Under the pieces are notes generated by a model, which was given only the letters and a program-made list of their open reading frames with translations, searched no databases and was not told the origin of the DNA. 64,000 bases of DNA, from assembly GCF_004364585.1 (NCBI RefSeq), contig NZ_SOAN01000001.1, positions 310,001 through 374,000 on the forward strand, given 5' to 3'. Position 1 is the stretch's first letter; the number at the start of each line of letters is the position of its first letter. The position numbers and the translations under genes were made by a program. Shown in pieces: positions 63,935 through 64,000 of the stretch. Source of the stretch: Nesterenkonia aurantiaca (GTDB lineage Bacteria > Actinomycetota > Actinomycetes > Actinomycetales > Micrococcaceae).

Positions 63935-64000
63935 TCAGGCCTGGGAGATGTAGCTGGTGTTGACCCAGCCGGTGTAGTTGTCCCCGCCGACCTTGTACTG
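63935..64000 (-). CDS. C-terminal fragment of a protein with an SH3-like end
   Basis: Reading the minus strand from the window edge gives 21 residues, QYKVGGDNYTGWVNTSYISQ and a final Ala, then TGA (63937-63935). The YTGWVNTSYIS pattern is the usual last strand of bacterial SH3 (SH3b) domains found in secreted cell-wall hydrolases. Only the tail is visible, so the catalytic part and product name are unknown. It is too short for an ORF caller but has a clean frame and a shared terminator behind it. Confidence 0.6.
   Translation of the reverse strand, partial: QYKVGGDNYTGWVNTSYISQA

Overview
The window is very G+C-rich and tightly packed, with about 55 genes, many 1-4 bp start/stop overlaps, and GTG and TTG starts. 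It looks like a chromosomal segment of an actinobacterium of the order Micrococcales, probably Micrococcaceae. The supporting signs are a SigK/RskA pair next to a fasciclin protein, HAIR elements in front of dnaK-grpE-dnaJ-hspR, a DUF222/HNH gene, an RlmN with an acidic insertion, and many leaderless-type promoters. The genus is a guess (Nesterenkonia-like). I see no tRNA, rRNA, CRISPR array, phage or insertion sequence, and no gene-free stretch longer than about 180 bases.

Layout. 1-3505: end of a fasciclin gene, sigK, rskA and a membrane-anchored molybdopterin oxidoreductase, resembling the SigK regulon of mycobacteria. 3492-6348: PLP aminotransferase divergent from modA-modB (no modC). 6311-10188: short UvrA-like ATPase and rlmN. 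10260-14556: iron-siderophore locus, with a binding protein and siderophore-interacting reductase on the minus strand and two FecCD permeases on the plus strand; the only matching ATPase lies 10 kb away at 24388-25179. 14565-18449: amidohydrolase, PaiB-like protein, M14 carboxypeptidase. 18430-23708: PutA and a divergent two-headed GntR/FCD regulator. 23722-28394: DHFR-like protein, FecE-like ATPase, DUF222/HNH protein, GNAT, PhzF. 28474-31559: copper locus copA-copZ divergent from csoR across a perfect CsoR-type operator. 31568-36127: EamA transporter, Zur-box-controlled AztD-like zinc protein, methyltransferase, CPBP-fold membrane protein. 36246-36575: winged-helix gene broken by an in-frame amber codon. 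36557-41536: BCCT transporter, trmB, penicillin-binding protein. 41607-45769: hspR-dnaJ-grpE-dnaK heat-shock operon. 45949-48904: divergent gabD/gabT. 49001-57171: SGNH hydrolase and a complete tetronate (erythronate/threonate) catabolic locus (otnC, gntP transporter, denD, deoR regulator, otnI, otnK and divergent ltnD). 57162-63770: glutathionyl-hydroquinone-reductase-like protein, metallo-beta-lactamase-fold hydrolase, small unknown protein, SDR, MscS channel, hisD. The window ends in the tail of a minus-strand gene with an SH3-like C-terminus.

How the genes work together. Several self-contained regulatory circuits can be read from the DNA: CsoR/copper, HspR/heat shock, Zur/zinc, and a DeoR protein with TTCACA-type sites between otnK and ltnD. 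GABA breakdown (gabT/gabD) and proline breakdown (putA) feed succinate and glutamate; the tetronate locus feeds dihydroxyacetone phosphate. The BCCT carrier and MscS channel are typical osmoadaptation genes. Two ABC systems (molybdate and iron) lack their ATPase in the operon.

The least ordinary items are the two-headed PutA-adjacent regulator with a 9-bp minisatellite, the intergenic palindrome that gives mirror-image leaderless promoters at 58312-58347, the orphan Zur-box-controlled AztD-like lipoprotein, and the amber-interrupted winged-helix gene. I did not find a convincing wholly new multi-gene system.
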